A stretch of DNA of 64,000 bases from Fasciola hepatica (Eukaryota; Platyhelminthes; Trematoda; Plagiorchiida; Fasciolidae): the NCBI GenBank assembly GCA_948099385.1, contig CANUEZ040000164.1, positions 1,812,501-1,876,500 of the forward strand, read 5' to 3'. Positions 23,341 to 33,790 of this stretch are shown here, piece by piece. The notes under the pieces are model-generated. The model saw nothing but the letters and a program-made list of their open reading frames with translations. It had not been told where the DNA came from and did not search any database. Positions within the stretch are counted from its first letter, which is position 1. The number at the start of each line of letters is the position of its first letter. The position numbers and the translations under genes are program-made.

Positions 23341-24249
23341 TCCGTTTTGGTACCATGTGTCTGCAAAACTGTCCGAAATCAGGCCGGTTTGTGCACTTTG
23401 ATACTTTATGCTGTTTGCCATATCATTTTCCGAATGAATAGATTATTATGGAAGAGGTAAAGACAGACAATTTATCTTTGATCAGTAATATTGGACTTTT
23501 CACAGATTAAGGAGCGTCGGATCTTGAGAACGCAAACGACGTAACATTATCGAATGAGCATGTCACCTTCAGTCATACTATCCTCCGTACGTTCGTATCT
23601 GCTCTGTTCTGAAGTGTATGAGTTGCACTGAGTTCAGCACTTTAGTAGATAATGATCGGTCTTCTCTCCTTCGACTACCACATGCCGATATTTTCTGTCT
23701 GAGATTATCGGTTGATTTCCTCGAATATGGGTTCCACTTTTGTTTTTACATTTTCTTGTTTTATTGTGACTTGTTCTGTTGATTATGTTTCCATCACAAA
23801 AACGGCGGAAAAGCCAGTAACAATAGTAAATCTTTAATCTGACATCTCTAAATGCGAAGCCGTTTCTGTCGGCACGTTTGGATTTTCGATGAGGATGGTT
23901 CGTTTTCCTGATGGTACAGAGATTGAAATCATGATGACCCATCCCACAAAAGTTTTCGGCGAATCACAATACACGGGATCAATGTGACCCTACATTGATC
24001 ATCTACATAGTGATGCATGGTGCATCTCACTTGTTTCTATACTGTCCATCTTTGCCTGGTAGTACGTTATAGGGATCCGATAGGCGAAATCAAACTAGGA
24101 TGAGGTGGAACGATAGAATTATCAAGAATTAGATGATAAATACATATAGTGTTCGGTTCATCACGAGATATCCTCATCAGATTAAACCAGATAGACTCCC
24201 TTGCCATAGCTACACACGGCGACCTGAACCATCCAGTTGGCTATAAACG
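23341..24249. other. Unassigned intronic sequence
   Basis: No coding, RNA or repeat signal recognised by eye in this part of ARL2 intron 2. Confidence 0.35.
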
Positions 24250-26345
24250 ACCGCAAGAACTACTGGTTCAAAGACACGGTGACCATGGAGACTGCGACTA
24301 ACTGTGTTAGCTTCTCAAGGCTCCGCTTATCTGTACCGCATCCGGTAAGTGACCGTCGGCAGAACCCCTCCTTTGCGACGCTGTCGGACAATTTATTCCA
24401 GAGCAAGATTTTTAAAAAATGCAACGACAGGCCGAACACTTTGATTGTTTACCGAATCGTCCCGCGGTATGCTCTCTGAACCAGATCCCAACAACGCAGA
24501 ACGAACGTTACATTAGTAGCAACCTACTAAGGCCAGAGAACAATTCCGATTTAATGTACAAGCTAGAGAACCGGAAAGCCCGTGAAGAAGACGACATCAC
24601 CCCGAAGATATATAAATCGTGTATTTCGATGCCTCTCGAGCCTCTAAACTCCATTTCGGTTACTCAGGAAAAAAACAACTATTCGCAACGGACTGGGGAT
24701 TTTCAATATTACTCCCTCTTCCAAAGAAAGGCGACAGGACCGTGTGCGCAAACTACTGTGGCGTCACTCTAATCGATTTGGCCACAGAGATATTCTCCAT
24801 GCGTTTGTTGAACTGCTCCTCAGTGGTGCGGGACTACCGTACGCGCCCCGACCAGGAAGGCGTCTGCCGTGGTTGGAGATGCGGGGATCACATAATCATT
24901 CTTCGCAGAGTAGTAGAACGTCGGCATCTCTTGACCGGCGGTGGTCGAGTTGTTTGGCTCGCTTTCTCGCCATTTCGGAGGTCAGAGGTTCGAATCACGC
25001 CACCGCGGGTCATCTTCCGATTCGTTACCAAACCTGACCCACAGGTACCTTATGTGGTTCCCCACTCCAGGTCTCTGTTTGATTACCGGTTATCCCCGAC
25101 AATGCTGTGGACCTTTAGGGTTATTGGGTATACCTTTTCCACTGCACTCATGCGCAAGCATGCAATAAAAAGTTTCAACAGCCGACTGCAGCATGTTTGT
25201 TTTTGGTTTCAAGGCCGCTATCAACTCAGTCGACAGAGAATCGGTATAAACTATACTGCAAGCCTATGGAATGCCCCAGATGCTTGCCAGTGTTGAGGTC
25301 GTAATACTCAACTACGCGTGCGAGAATGCTCATCTACTGGGAAGAATACAGTGACTTCTCTCCTAATTCCGATGTTAGAGAAGACTGCTCCTTGTCGCCA
25401 GTGCTTCTCAACTACGCTATCGACTGGATAATGCGTCAGGCGCTCACCGACTACCCGGGTATCCAGCTAGGTCCTGATGCTTTTCTCGCCGATTTGGAAT
25501 TTGTAGATGATCTCGTTATCCTTGGGGTTATCCTGACCGCTTTACAACCGGTTAGGAATCACGTAGAATCCTTCGCAAATCCATGAGACTAGATATCGAT
25601 ACGTCGAAGACCGAAACCTTTTCGACCTTCATTGCACGGTCAATTCAACCTGTATATATGCATATATATGTCCATGGCAAACAAATGGAACACGTTTCGC
25701 TGTTCAAATTCCTGAGCTCTACAATCTTCGCAAACGGGTAAGCCAAAGACGAAGTCAAATTGCGTATCGACAACGCCAAGAGATCGTTTCATCAGCTTCA
25801 GCATGTGCTCTAGGTGCACAACGAGATCACTCCCCGAACCAAAGTCATGTCTTTTGAGCTGCTATCTGCCTAATACTGACCTAGGGTTGCGAAGCGAGGC
25901 CGCTATACGTCGGGGATGTCAGGAAACTGATAGCGTTTGTTTATTAGTGTCTGTGATGAATCCTGTGAGTGTCTTGGTACGACATGCTTTTGAACGACAC
26001 GATTAGAAAACGGCTCTTCGATTTCGAAAAGCTATCATTGTTCCTTCAAAGCCGGTGATGTCCAAACACGAGGATCCCAAAACCAGGCCTCTCTCATGTT
26101 CCATATAGAGGATGACGTTGTCGCTTGGTGGAACAGTTGAACGCATGGATCTTTATTGTCAAATTTGGCGTTGGGCTATTGAGGCTCCAGTCTGTCTACA
26201 GCGTTTGCAACTGGGAGCATAATTGGGTCTCTCTATGCTCAAATCTCGTCTCCAGGCGTCACTGGTGAGCAGATGCCATTTTTGTGACATCCATGAACCA
26301 GGCTGATCCTCCCGCAAGAGCTAACCATATAAAGGTAAATGTGGC
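24250..26345 (+). mobile_element. RTE-clade LINE (family A, copy 2), interrupted by a SINE
   Basis: Protein blocks parallel RTE-A copy 1: YKLENRKAREEDDITPKIYK (24553-24612), GFSILLPLPKKGDRTVCANY (about 24703-24762), GVTLIDLATEIFSMRLLN, then after a SINE CSLSPVLLNYAIDWIMRQAL (25389-25448) with the box LEFVDDLVILG (about 25495-25527), in which VDD replaces ADD. A thumb remnant reads AKDEVKLRIDNAKRSFHQLQ (25743-25802). The end near 26285-26345 retains the RTE-A terminal pattern (GACATCCATGAACCAGGCTG, then ATAAAGGTAAATG). Stops and frame changes make it inactive. Confidence 0.85.
24935..25172 (+). mobile_element. tRNA-derived SINE, copy 2 (best-preserved head; inside RTE-A copy 2)
   Basis: The first 69 nt look like a folded tRNA: GCGGTGG (24938-24944) pairs with CCACCGC (25000-25006) as a 7-bp acceptor stem, an A-box-like TGGTCGAGTTG begins at 24942 and a consensus B-box GGTTCGAATC lies at 24987-24996. 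These are internal RNA polymerase III promoter elements. The body and the tail GCGCAAGCATGCAATAAAAA end at 25172. The flanking RTE reading continues on both sides (compare 1500-1545), proving insertion. Confidence 0.9.
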
Positions 26346-27228
26346 GAAGGACCGTCAGAATGGTACTTTGTTGTCCTCCCGCCCCATTTGGAAACTCAAA
26401 TTCTATGCACCTAAACAAATCATTCTTGATTGATATCAGTAGTGGGTTCTATGATGTGTGTATTGATTTTTACATGATACCGGGCTGCCTCAGTCCGGGC
26501 GGTCTATCTTTTTGAATTTCGCTCTTCTCTGCCTCGTCTCACGCGCATGTGTGCTCCGTACGCGTATCGGTCTGTAGTCAGCTGACTTTATTGTCGCGTG
26601 CTCAGGCGTCTACGATCCCTTCGTCTACATATTCGGTCATTCACTTTTCCGATAAACACGTTTGCAATCACACCACGTTTTCTTTCCGCCTAATTTCAGT
26701 ACAGTACCCTTTGCTGTATCTCGTCGTACGATGATGACGATGATCTGTAAGCCCATTGTAGCTTCCGTATCGGGCTGGTTGAATGATTTGCAGTAATGTG
26801 AATCCAATCAGAACCAAGGATGGATTCTTAACAAAAATGCGGTGCCGTATATATGAACAATATATTATATAGGCATAAGTGAAATGAATGGAAGTGGCAT
26901 CCTCAAGGGTAATCGATCACAGGTTCAAACAAAGGGATTGAGTTAGTCGTCCAAGTTCATTGAGTGTGGTGCCGTACATGAAGTCGCACGGTCCAGAGGA
27001 TGAGGTCGCGTTGACGCGATAATGTAATCAGTTGCTGAGGCGTGTGCGGCAGGAAAACTATCGGAACGGACCGAGTTATGGCCAAGGACAAATCAACAGT
27101 GAAATGAAAATGGGTGGAACAACAGCAACGAGGAATAAACTTTTATTCGCACTTCTGATGGGCACCACATCCTTACTGTAAATTTCGTTAAACTAATCGG
27201 AATTTATGTACAAGTCTCTCACTTTTCA
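26346..27228. other. Unassigned intronic sequence
   Basis: No protein or RNA gene recognised. A short TA-rich patch occurs at 26849-26872. Confidence 0.35.
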
Positions 27229-27595
27229 CAGCTGTAATCTCATTTGAATCGAATGGAGCGTACATGGACGGGGAGTCAGTCCATTTTTAGAATCACACGG
27301 TGATCCTTCCAAAGTTAATTCGTCCATTCACACGGCTAACCTTCATAACGAGGACACATGATCTCAAGTATGGATTTTCGATATGAGTGGTATGGCATTG
27401 TATCTGGATGACAGGACAAAATACAATGCCATACCACTCATATCGAAAATCCATACTTGAGACCATGTGTCCTCGTTATGAAGGTTAGCCGTGTGAATGG
27501 ACGAATTAACTTTGGAAGGATCACCGTGTGATTCTAAAAATGGACTGACTCCCCGTCCATGTACGCTCCATTCGATTCAAATGAGATAACAGCTG
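27229..27595. repeat. Inverted repeat of two 175-nt arms made of a hammerhead-repeat monomer
   Basis: Arms 27229-27403 and 27421-27595 are reverse complements with few mismatches, around a 17-nt centre. The right arm continues without a break into the hammerhead motif at 27646 on the plus strand, and its start sequence (ATACAATGCCATAC) recurs after the hammerhead at 27727. So each arm is most of one repeat monomer, the left one inverted. Confidence 0.88.
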
Positions 27596-27758
27596 TAAAC
27601 CAAATGTGGAGTGCTCAAGTATAAGAATGATTGGGCGGAAGAGTACCGGGTACGCATACCTGATGAGCGGCAATAACCGCGAAACCAGTTGTTTGCTTCC
27701 GGGGGAATTTCATCCTGTCATCCAGATACAATGCCATACTACTAATATCGAAAATCTC
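27421..27758 (+). repeat. Hammerhead-bearing repeat: one monomer plus start of a second
   Basis: From 27421 to 27690 is most of a monomer; after the predicted cleavage position the next unit starts (27691-27758) with GTTTGCTTCCGG and CATCCTGTCATCCAG, then repeats ATACAATGCCATAC. Adding the 35 nt missing at the left gives a monomer of about 305 nt (inference). The second unit is cut off about 20 nt before ARL2 exon 3. Confidence 0.75.
27646..27702 (+). ncRNA. Type I hammerhead ribozyme motif, mildly degraded, in ARL2 intron 2
   Basis: Core elements in order: outer stem I CCGG (27646-27649), internal loop GTAC, inner stem I GCATAC (27654-27659), CTGATGA (27660-27666), stem II GCGG/CCGC (27667-27670, 27677-27680) with loop CAATAA, GAAA (27681-27684), tiny stem III, position 17 = T27690, inner stem I' GTTTGC (27691-27696) and outer CCGG (27699-27702). 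Compared with the 37-kb copy it has U rather than C at the cleavage site and one U-U mismatch in stem I. Both are tolerated or weakening changes in known hammerheads, so activity is uncertain. It is in the sense orientation of ARL2. Confidence 0.8.
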
Positions 27759-27778
27759 CCACTTCTCTTTATTTTCAG

Positions 27779-27952
27779 GACCTAGCCAGTTCCATACGCC
27801 CAGTTGAAATCCGTGAGGCATTGGCCTTGGACGAAATCAAAAGTCACCATTGGTGTATTCTGGGTTGTAGCGCGGTCACCGGAGAGAATTTGTTGGAAGG
27901 AGTGAATTGGCTATTGAAAGACGTTTCTTCGCGAATATTTTCTTCCGAATAA
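27779..27952 (+). CDS. ARL2: ARL2 exon 3 (codons 128-184 and stop)
   Basis: The exon begins with Asp128, completing the NKQD guanine-binding box, and continues through IREALALDEIKSHHWCILGC and the base-contacting SAVTGENLL segment (158-166) to the C-terminal ISSRIFSSE-like end (SSRIFSSE) and a TAA stop. Its length matches ARL2 to the residue. The acceptor is CTCTTTATTTTCAG ending at 27778. The acceptor is unusual in having a hammerhead-bearing repeat ending only about 20 nt upstream (27691-27758), so the polypyrimidine tract is native but the branch point must lie in or beyond the inserted repeat (inference). Confidence 0.96.
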   Translation, partial: DLASSIRPVEIREALALDEIKSHHWCILGCSAVTGENLLEGVNWLLKDVSSRIFSSE

Positions 27953-29067
27953 AGACCGTTTCACTTCAGTTCTCTTCACTCGATGAATCTTGAACTTCCT
28001 TCCCGGTGCTTGTCTACTGTAAACTTGACTGATGAATTGTGTGTGTGCGCGCGCGTGTGTTACACGGAGCTGTAAATCTATGTTACGGGCCTTCGGCTTA
28101 CTACAGATTCCGAATCCCGTTTCTTTTGTTGTTCTACACATCAGCACAGTATTGTCTTTCACATTTCTGTTATTGAAAATAAGTAGTGTTAGTTGACGCA
28201 TTGGCTATGGTTGCAAAGTTCATCCGAGAATTCATCCCTCTCAGCCTTCTTTACTGTTTCTCAATAGCTGTTGTTGTGCTGCGTCCCGTTTGCTCGAAAG
28301 TGCGCCGCTCACAGGTTTTAAACACGTCAGGCAATGCGCATAGGAGTGTAGACAACTGCGACAAACCACAGACACCGTTTTTATCCGTTGGTGAGCACTG
28401 AGCTTGACGTTTAGGTAGCAAACATTTCATCATCAGTGCGCAGGTGAAGGTTCCCGTTTGCGACCTAAACGCTAAGTCCAGCGATCACCAACGGAAAAAA
28501 GCCATCAACCTGAGCTACAGGAAACATTATTATTGAAAATCATTGGGCACACGATATGTTCTGCTTCGTTCAGTATCAAAATTCAGTTCACTAGTCGCAT
28601 AAAGGCATGATGATCGAATGGTCTACGGGGTGGTTAGACCCTGATTGATGATCGAGTAGCTGAATGAGCGCTTGTGCGCAGTCTAGCGCCAACAGCGAAG
28701 TTTAGCGAGAACGGCTGGTTGAAAACACGCCGGCGAAACAGGGAAAGTCAGCCGGCTGGACCGTCGACCGTCATTCAGTTCTCGATCGCAGCAATGCTAA
28801 TGTAGTATGCAAGGACCAGCGCTCTTCCGTGGGGGTCGCAAACGTCCAACCTGCAAAATACAAAATAAATCCTTGAGCCGAAGCCCAGTAAGTGCTTCAC
28901 AGGGTCCTACACTTACATTAATCGAACAACAAAATGGCTGCCTTCACGCTGCCCACTACACTAAGCAAGTTTGGAAGTCGCGCTCACTGAATGTGCAATC
29001 AAGACCCGTCCAATTTCAGGCCCGCGCGGCTGTCAAGCTTTTAAGCGACAAGTGAACTGAATTTCGA
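27953..29067. other. ARL2 3' flank; no further gene recognised
   Basis: The first part should be ARL2 3' untranslated sequence by position. It includes a GT/GC-rich run near 28039-28061 and an inverted repeat near 28402-28480 (CTTGACGTTTAGGTAGCAAAC against GTTTGCGACCTAAACG). No protein is recognised. Confidence 0.4.
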
Positions 29068-29262
29068 CACTACATTGGTGGTAGGCAGTAATCCACTGTC
29101 GTCCGAATCGTTACCACACCTCACCCGTTCGGACCTTATGCGGTTCTGCCCTCAAAGTCTTAGGGTCTGGTTGCTGGTTATACCTAATAATGTCGTGGGC
29201 TTTTGTGGCTATGGGGTATATACCCCTTCCACTGCACTCATGCGCAAGCATGTAATAAAAAC
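29068..29262 (+). mobile_element. tRNA-derived SINE, copy 3 (lacking the tRNA head)
   Basis: Body and tail match the copies at 18764 and 24935 (ATCCACTGTCGTCCG, ACCTTATGCGGTTCT, CTGCACTCATGCGCAAGCAT, then GTAATAAAA), but the A- and B-box region is missing, as expected of a 5'-truncated insertion. Confidence 0.85.
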
Positions 29263-30084
29263 TGGTCACGTTATTTGTAGTTTGTCTCAGTCACCCCAAC
29301 TCTACTTCTGATATGTTGAAGAACTGTGGGTGGCCTGCTTTCGAGCTTCATATGTGAAACGCACTGTAAAACTAACAGATAGTGAAACCTGGCATATATC
29401 GGGCTGTGACTTTGCATTTATGGCCAGTGAGATCTGAGTGAGTTAAATTAAGTAACTTTTCCTAAGGAGTCTATCAGGGACGCTGGAAATAACCTAGGAA
29501 ATATGAGTGTGAATAAACCATCGGTGTCTTTATGGTATTTCCCTTCGCTGTTAAGTCATTGTGGAGTATTCAGATCCCACGTGCAGGCGCAAGAAGCTGC
29601 TCGCAGTTATAGTTACACTCAGGTAATCGCTGAACAGATGGGTCAAATCAGGTGCAGGGTAGCAGTGATCTTCAAGTCTTGATGAGACAGCATTTATTGA
29701 GCACACGGTTCCAGCCTCACTGGAATGGGTGGAAGGGATATAACGGTCGCGGAGTAGATGCCGCCATCGAATCTCAGAATGTGCGCACTGTCGTCTGTAG
29801 ATTCAAAGCGTCATCATGCGATCCTGTAGGTTTCACTTGGTTGTGCAAAAGTTAGAGGTGAAATTTCAAAGACGCACACTGAATTAGGTTTCTTTAGCGA
29901 ACATCCTACGTCGAACTATGCGTTCGAGTTGTACAACAGCCCGTGGAACCCAAAACGACGATTCCCATGAACTTCATCTTGCTTTTCATCACTTTGGGGC
30001 GTTAATAATGTACCTGTCTTTCGGCCGATGTTAAATAAATGAATAAACTGACTAAGTCTGAATTTATCTTCAAATAATTCGTGC
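29263..30084. other. Unassigned sequence
   Basis: No recognised protein, RNA gene or repeat. Confidence 0.35.
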
Positions 30085-30180
30085 GTTAAATTTCGCTGGT
30101 CCTGGCGGGAATTAAGTACGCGCACGGACACCATCCACCCTTGATCACCACAAGTTTTTTTACCAGCTGAGCCATGAGAC
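30085..30180 (-). mobile_element. Possible relic of a second tRNA-derived SINE
   Basis: On the minus strand a near-consensus A-box TGGCTCAGCTGGT (30174-30162) is followed about 60 nt later by TTAATTCCCGCCAGGACCAG, resembling a decayed T-arm and acceptor. The B-box core is not preserved, so this is tentative. Confidence 0.35.
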
Positions 30181-30539
30181 TGCCAGAGGGCTTGGGATGT
30201 TTTCCAGATGGAATACTTTTGATTGAATGTGCACCTAACATTGTGCTGAAAGCTGCGATGTCAAACAGCAGGCAACAAATCAGCCAATTATGCAACACAA
30301 CGGAGTGTTGTCAATGGAATTTGCCGTTAGTAACCATTTTGATAACCAACGGTTAGGACCAATGAAGCAATGGACACCAATCAGTGATAGAATTTACCAA
30401 TCACAAAAATGGGGTCAGATAGTCATGCGATAGCAATTGGTGCAACAAGAGACCAAATTGAAAGGTAAAAATAAGTCATCTAGCCAAACATAATGAGGGA
30501 TTGATGTTGCTTTCGATACAATCGTCGGTACACCGATGA

Positions 30540-31040
30540 AATAGGCAGTCTTACGTCAAAGGGACTCGCACGTAATCAAAAAAAATGCTGCTCAGTCTGG
30601 AGAGGAGGTCGGATTTCTCAACTTACTACTCGAAACCATTATAGTAGACTAAACACACTAAGTAAATCACGGAGTCAACCAGAAAAGTGTACGCGAAAAT
30701 TGGATGATAGGGAAACAAATTAGCAGACTTGACCAATATTTAAAATCAAATAATGGGGTTAGGCTCCACATCAACCTTAAATAAAGAGTTCATAGGTGAT
30801 ATACTCCTTCTACCTATATGGAATAGTAATGAAGATGAAGTGTGATGAGGCCAGTGGTCGAGACCGATTTTCGCCATGGGTGCAAACTGAATTTGCTTTC
30901 ATTTCATTTTTAGCGTTAACATGTTTATATAATCAACTTTTGTTCCGTGAAAATACACTGTGTTATGCTAAAGTGACAACCATGACGCGAGTGCATGCTC
31001 ATTATCTGGAAAATATATCGTGCAATCTATTATTCTGGAT
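30540..31040 (+). repeat. Old repeat X, left part (split by PLE-2)
   Basis: Similar along its length to 53400-53865. It includes a reading MKMKCDEASGRDRFSPWVQT matching MKMKYAKVNGPDGLPPKVQT at 53653, whose GPDGLPP block looks like the N-terminal RT motif of a LINE, so X is probably a decayed LINE piece. It breaks off at ATTCTGGATT (about 31041) and resumes at 33491. Confidence 0.7.
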
Positions 31041-33490
31041 TGCGGAATAATCCCATCGTAGTGCTCAGGACACGAGTTGTAGGCGAACATATGTTTTCGG
31101 TGATTTCATTCTCGAGGCATGACAATCACATTTATATGAAAAACGAACTAATTAGAAGAGTTAGAAAAGTCCCACCTAGTCGACGTGGAGAGTTAAGATG
31201 AGGGGGGCCGGAAACCCATGTGAATGACCAGATTATGTAACTGGTGCTAATCAGCTTACATCACCACTGCGCTCGGCTGTCACACAGCTGTCTGTTGGCC
31301 ATGGGAGTTGGAGTGTTTGGTCTAATTTTCGTCACGCGCACAGCTCAGGCTTCGAGAGATGGTTGATAATTGTCTCGGTAGTTGCTTGTATCCGGAGTCT
31401 AATTGCTCTTTACGCGTGTCGAAAAGAAAGCCAGGTAGCCTTTGAAGTACCTTCCGAGAACCCAGTAGGACAAATTATTGATGTCAGACCGAAGTCGGCA
31501 GAGGATTTAGAACTTTTAACTTCGTCATTAATTACGACAGTGTTACCAGTATCGGCTGTATGAAGTCCGTAATCAAGGCCCTTTAACAACAACAAAAAAA
31601 GCATTGACGCACTTAGGGATCTACAACGAAACCCTCAAATTCCCCTAATCAGACCTGACAAGGGAGCCGATATTGTTGTGACGCACCGTGCCTCATACAT
31701 GGCCAAGGTATTAGATCCCTTGTGTGATCAGTCTAAGTTCACTCGTGACACATCACAAAAAGATCAAGCAGAGAAGGCTACATTTCACCTAGCCTCTTTG
31801 AATACCTTCAGCCCGTACGCTCCACCGTAACTCGATTATATGGCCTTCCAAAAGTTCATGAACCTGGACTACCTCTCCGCCCCATCGTTTCCATGACAAA
31901 TTCAGCATACCATACGACAGCTCGATGAATAGTCAGTCTTTTAGAACCCGTACGACAGAAACTTGCGAAGCATGCACTCCATGATACTCTTCACTTTATT
32001 GAAGTTATCAAAGATGGGGTTTATTTGTTCACTAATGTTCCTTTGATTTAAACGGCAGACTTTATTTGTTCATTTGTTGATGAGAAAGCAGTACCCGTAT
32101 GAATTCCGACTGCCAGTGTAAGAGAACTAATTCTTCAATGCACTTTAGATGTACAGTTTGTATTCAACAACTTTTATTATCGCCAGATGGATGGGGTTGC
32201 TATGGGTTCGTCTCTAGGACCACTTCTCACTGAAGTTTTCATGGCAAAACTGGAAACTCAAGCGTTACGGATAACAATAAGTCGAGTGGACTAGTACCAT
32301 GGATACTTGGATGATATATTTTGCATAACGGATGCACAAACCAATTTAGATGATATATCACGCGAACTCAACACTGCGCACTACTCAATCAGGTTCACCA
32401 CCCAAATGGAAGAAGAAAATCGTCTTCCGTTTCTTGATGTGCACTTAACCAGACGATCTGATGGCTCTATCCAGAGGCGGGTGTATCGGAAAGCAACCTG
32501 GAATGGCCAGCACACAAACTTCACAGTTTTGTGCCACTTGGTTACAAACGTAATCTGATATGCTTTATTCTACACAGGGTGAAACATATCTGCACTGCAA
32601 ACATTGGAGATCGAGCTATCGCGCATAAGAAACACGCTACCTAGCAATGGTTATCGTGAGAAATTTATCCAAAGAAACTGAACTGAACGGACAGAACCAG
32701 TGAGAATCACACAAGCAGAAAAGAAAGTACTACTCATCCGACACCCTTTCTAGGGAGATATCGCAGCCGATATAGCTGTAAAATTTTGAGTGCCGCGGTG
32801 AAGTCCGCCTTCAACACGGCCAAGATCGGATGCGTCTTTTTCACGTCACCGATGATCCGATGTGAAAATAAAGATAAGCTGCTTTTGTTGACCTCACCCA
32901 TGATCATCTGTCAATTCTGGTGCACCTGTGGTGCTACTTACATAGGTCGAACGGCAAGATAACTATCAAAACGCATTAGGGAATATCACCCGCGATGGCT
33001 TAGACACGGAGGCAACGGAGTAGTATCAAGTTCAGTCGTTGCGCACTTGGTAGAAACTGGGCATTCAGTCGACATCCAGTCCGCCTTCAAAGTCGTCTAC
33101 CGGTTACCACAACACGCGTCAAGAGCAATTAGACTCCGGATACAAGCAACTACCGAGACAATTATCAACCATCTCTCGAAGTCTGAGCTGTGCGCGTGAC
33201 GAAAATTAGACCAAACACTCCAACTCCCATGGCCAACAGACAGCTGTGTGACAGCCGAGCGCAGTGGTGACGTAAGCTGATTAGCACCAGTTACATAATC
33301 TGGTCATTCACATGGGTTTCCGTACCCCCCCCCCACTCATCCTTAATTCTCCATGTCGACTTGGTGAGACTTTTCTAACTCTTCTTATTAATTAACTTTT
33401 TATATAAATGTGACTGTGATGGCTCGAGAATGAAATCACCGAAAACATATGTTCGCTTACAACTCGTGTTCAAACACTCAGGACTTTTGT
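31041..33490 (+). mobile_element. Penelope-like element (PLE-2) with inverted terminal copy
   Basis: Body on the plus strand: N-terminal ALRDLQRNPQIPLIRPDKGA (about 31605-31665), TRLYGLPKVHEPGLPLRPIV (about 31830-31890), MGSSLGPLLTEVFMAKLE (about 32199-32255), the catalytic box YLDDIFC (about 32305-32328) with FLDVHLTRRSDGS after it, and the GIY-YIG endonuclease (CGATYIGRTAR near 32926-32960, then LSKRIREYHPRWLRHGGNGV). The 3' terminal about 400 nt (33082-33480) recur inverted at 31051-31450 (paired coordinates sum to about 64531), the pseudo-LTR-like arrangement known for PLEs. Stops and frame changes are present. The element interrupts repeat X. Confidence 0.9.
31051..31450 (-). repeat. Inverted terminal copy of PLE-2
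   Basis: Reverse complement of 33082-33480 with scattered differences; it includes part of the EN coding end and the 3' untranslated region. Confidence 0.85.
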
Positions 33491-33790
33491 TCATAGACTT
33501 TTGTTGTATCGACCGGCCTCTGAGATAAGAAAAACTGGTTTGGTTAGCTTGACTGTCGTCATTTGAGTGTCCTATTGGGTTTCATTATATGTCATACACT
33601 ATTTTGTTTTTCATTCTATGGAATATGTAAAGCCGCTAGTATTTGTAATCGGGACTGAAATGATCTATTCGTATGTGTGACGAGAAAACAGTTTCCAAAT
33701 ATATTAGGTGTAGATGGTAGCTCGCCGCCAACCGGAGGTCATTTATCTGACCCCTTTACAAATGGCGAAGAAATTACACTAGCAAGCATT
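33491..33790 (+). repeat. Old repeat X, right part
   Basis: Matches 53868-54160 (CCTCTGAGATAAGAAAAA, CACTATTTTGTT.TTCATTCTAT, GTCATTTATCTGACCC). The two X parts join across PLE-2 without visible loss. Confidence 0.75.

Larger units (their letters stand above)
8774..27952 (+). other. ARL2: ARL2 gene locus (three coding exons, two large introns)
   Basis: Three exons joined by canonical GT-AG introns encode one uninterrupted 184-aa ARL2 protein (65 + 316 + 174 nt including the stop, total 555 nt = 185 codons). Intron 1 (8839-21155, 12317 nt) splits codon 22 after its second base; intron 2 (21472-27778, 6307 nt) falls between codons 127 and 128. The introns hold most of the transposable elements in the first half of the window. 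ARL2 is a small GTPase that in other eukaryotes works with tubulin cofactors (TBCD/TBCE) in alpha/beta-tubulin assembly and also binds BART and PDE-delta. This is the only host protein-coding gene I can support. No AATAAA site following exon 3 stands out. Confidence 0.95.

Noticed and set aside
24120..24190. TCATCAG (minus-strand CTGATGAGG) near 24174 as a hammerhead core
   Set aside because: The following GGATATCTCGTGATGAAC lacks a GAAA at the end of a stem II and has no matching stem I.
33405..33450. PLE terminal sequence GACTGTGATGGCTCGAGAATG with a later ACCGAAAAC as a degenerate hammerhead
   Set aside because: The resemblance is suggestive because PLEs can carry hammerheads, but the CTGATGA core is not intact and stem I cannot be shown. 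A covariance-model scan would decide.
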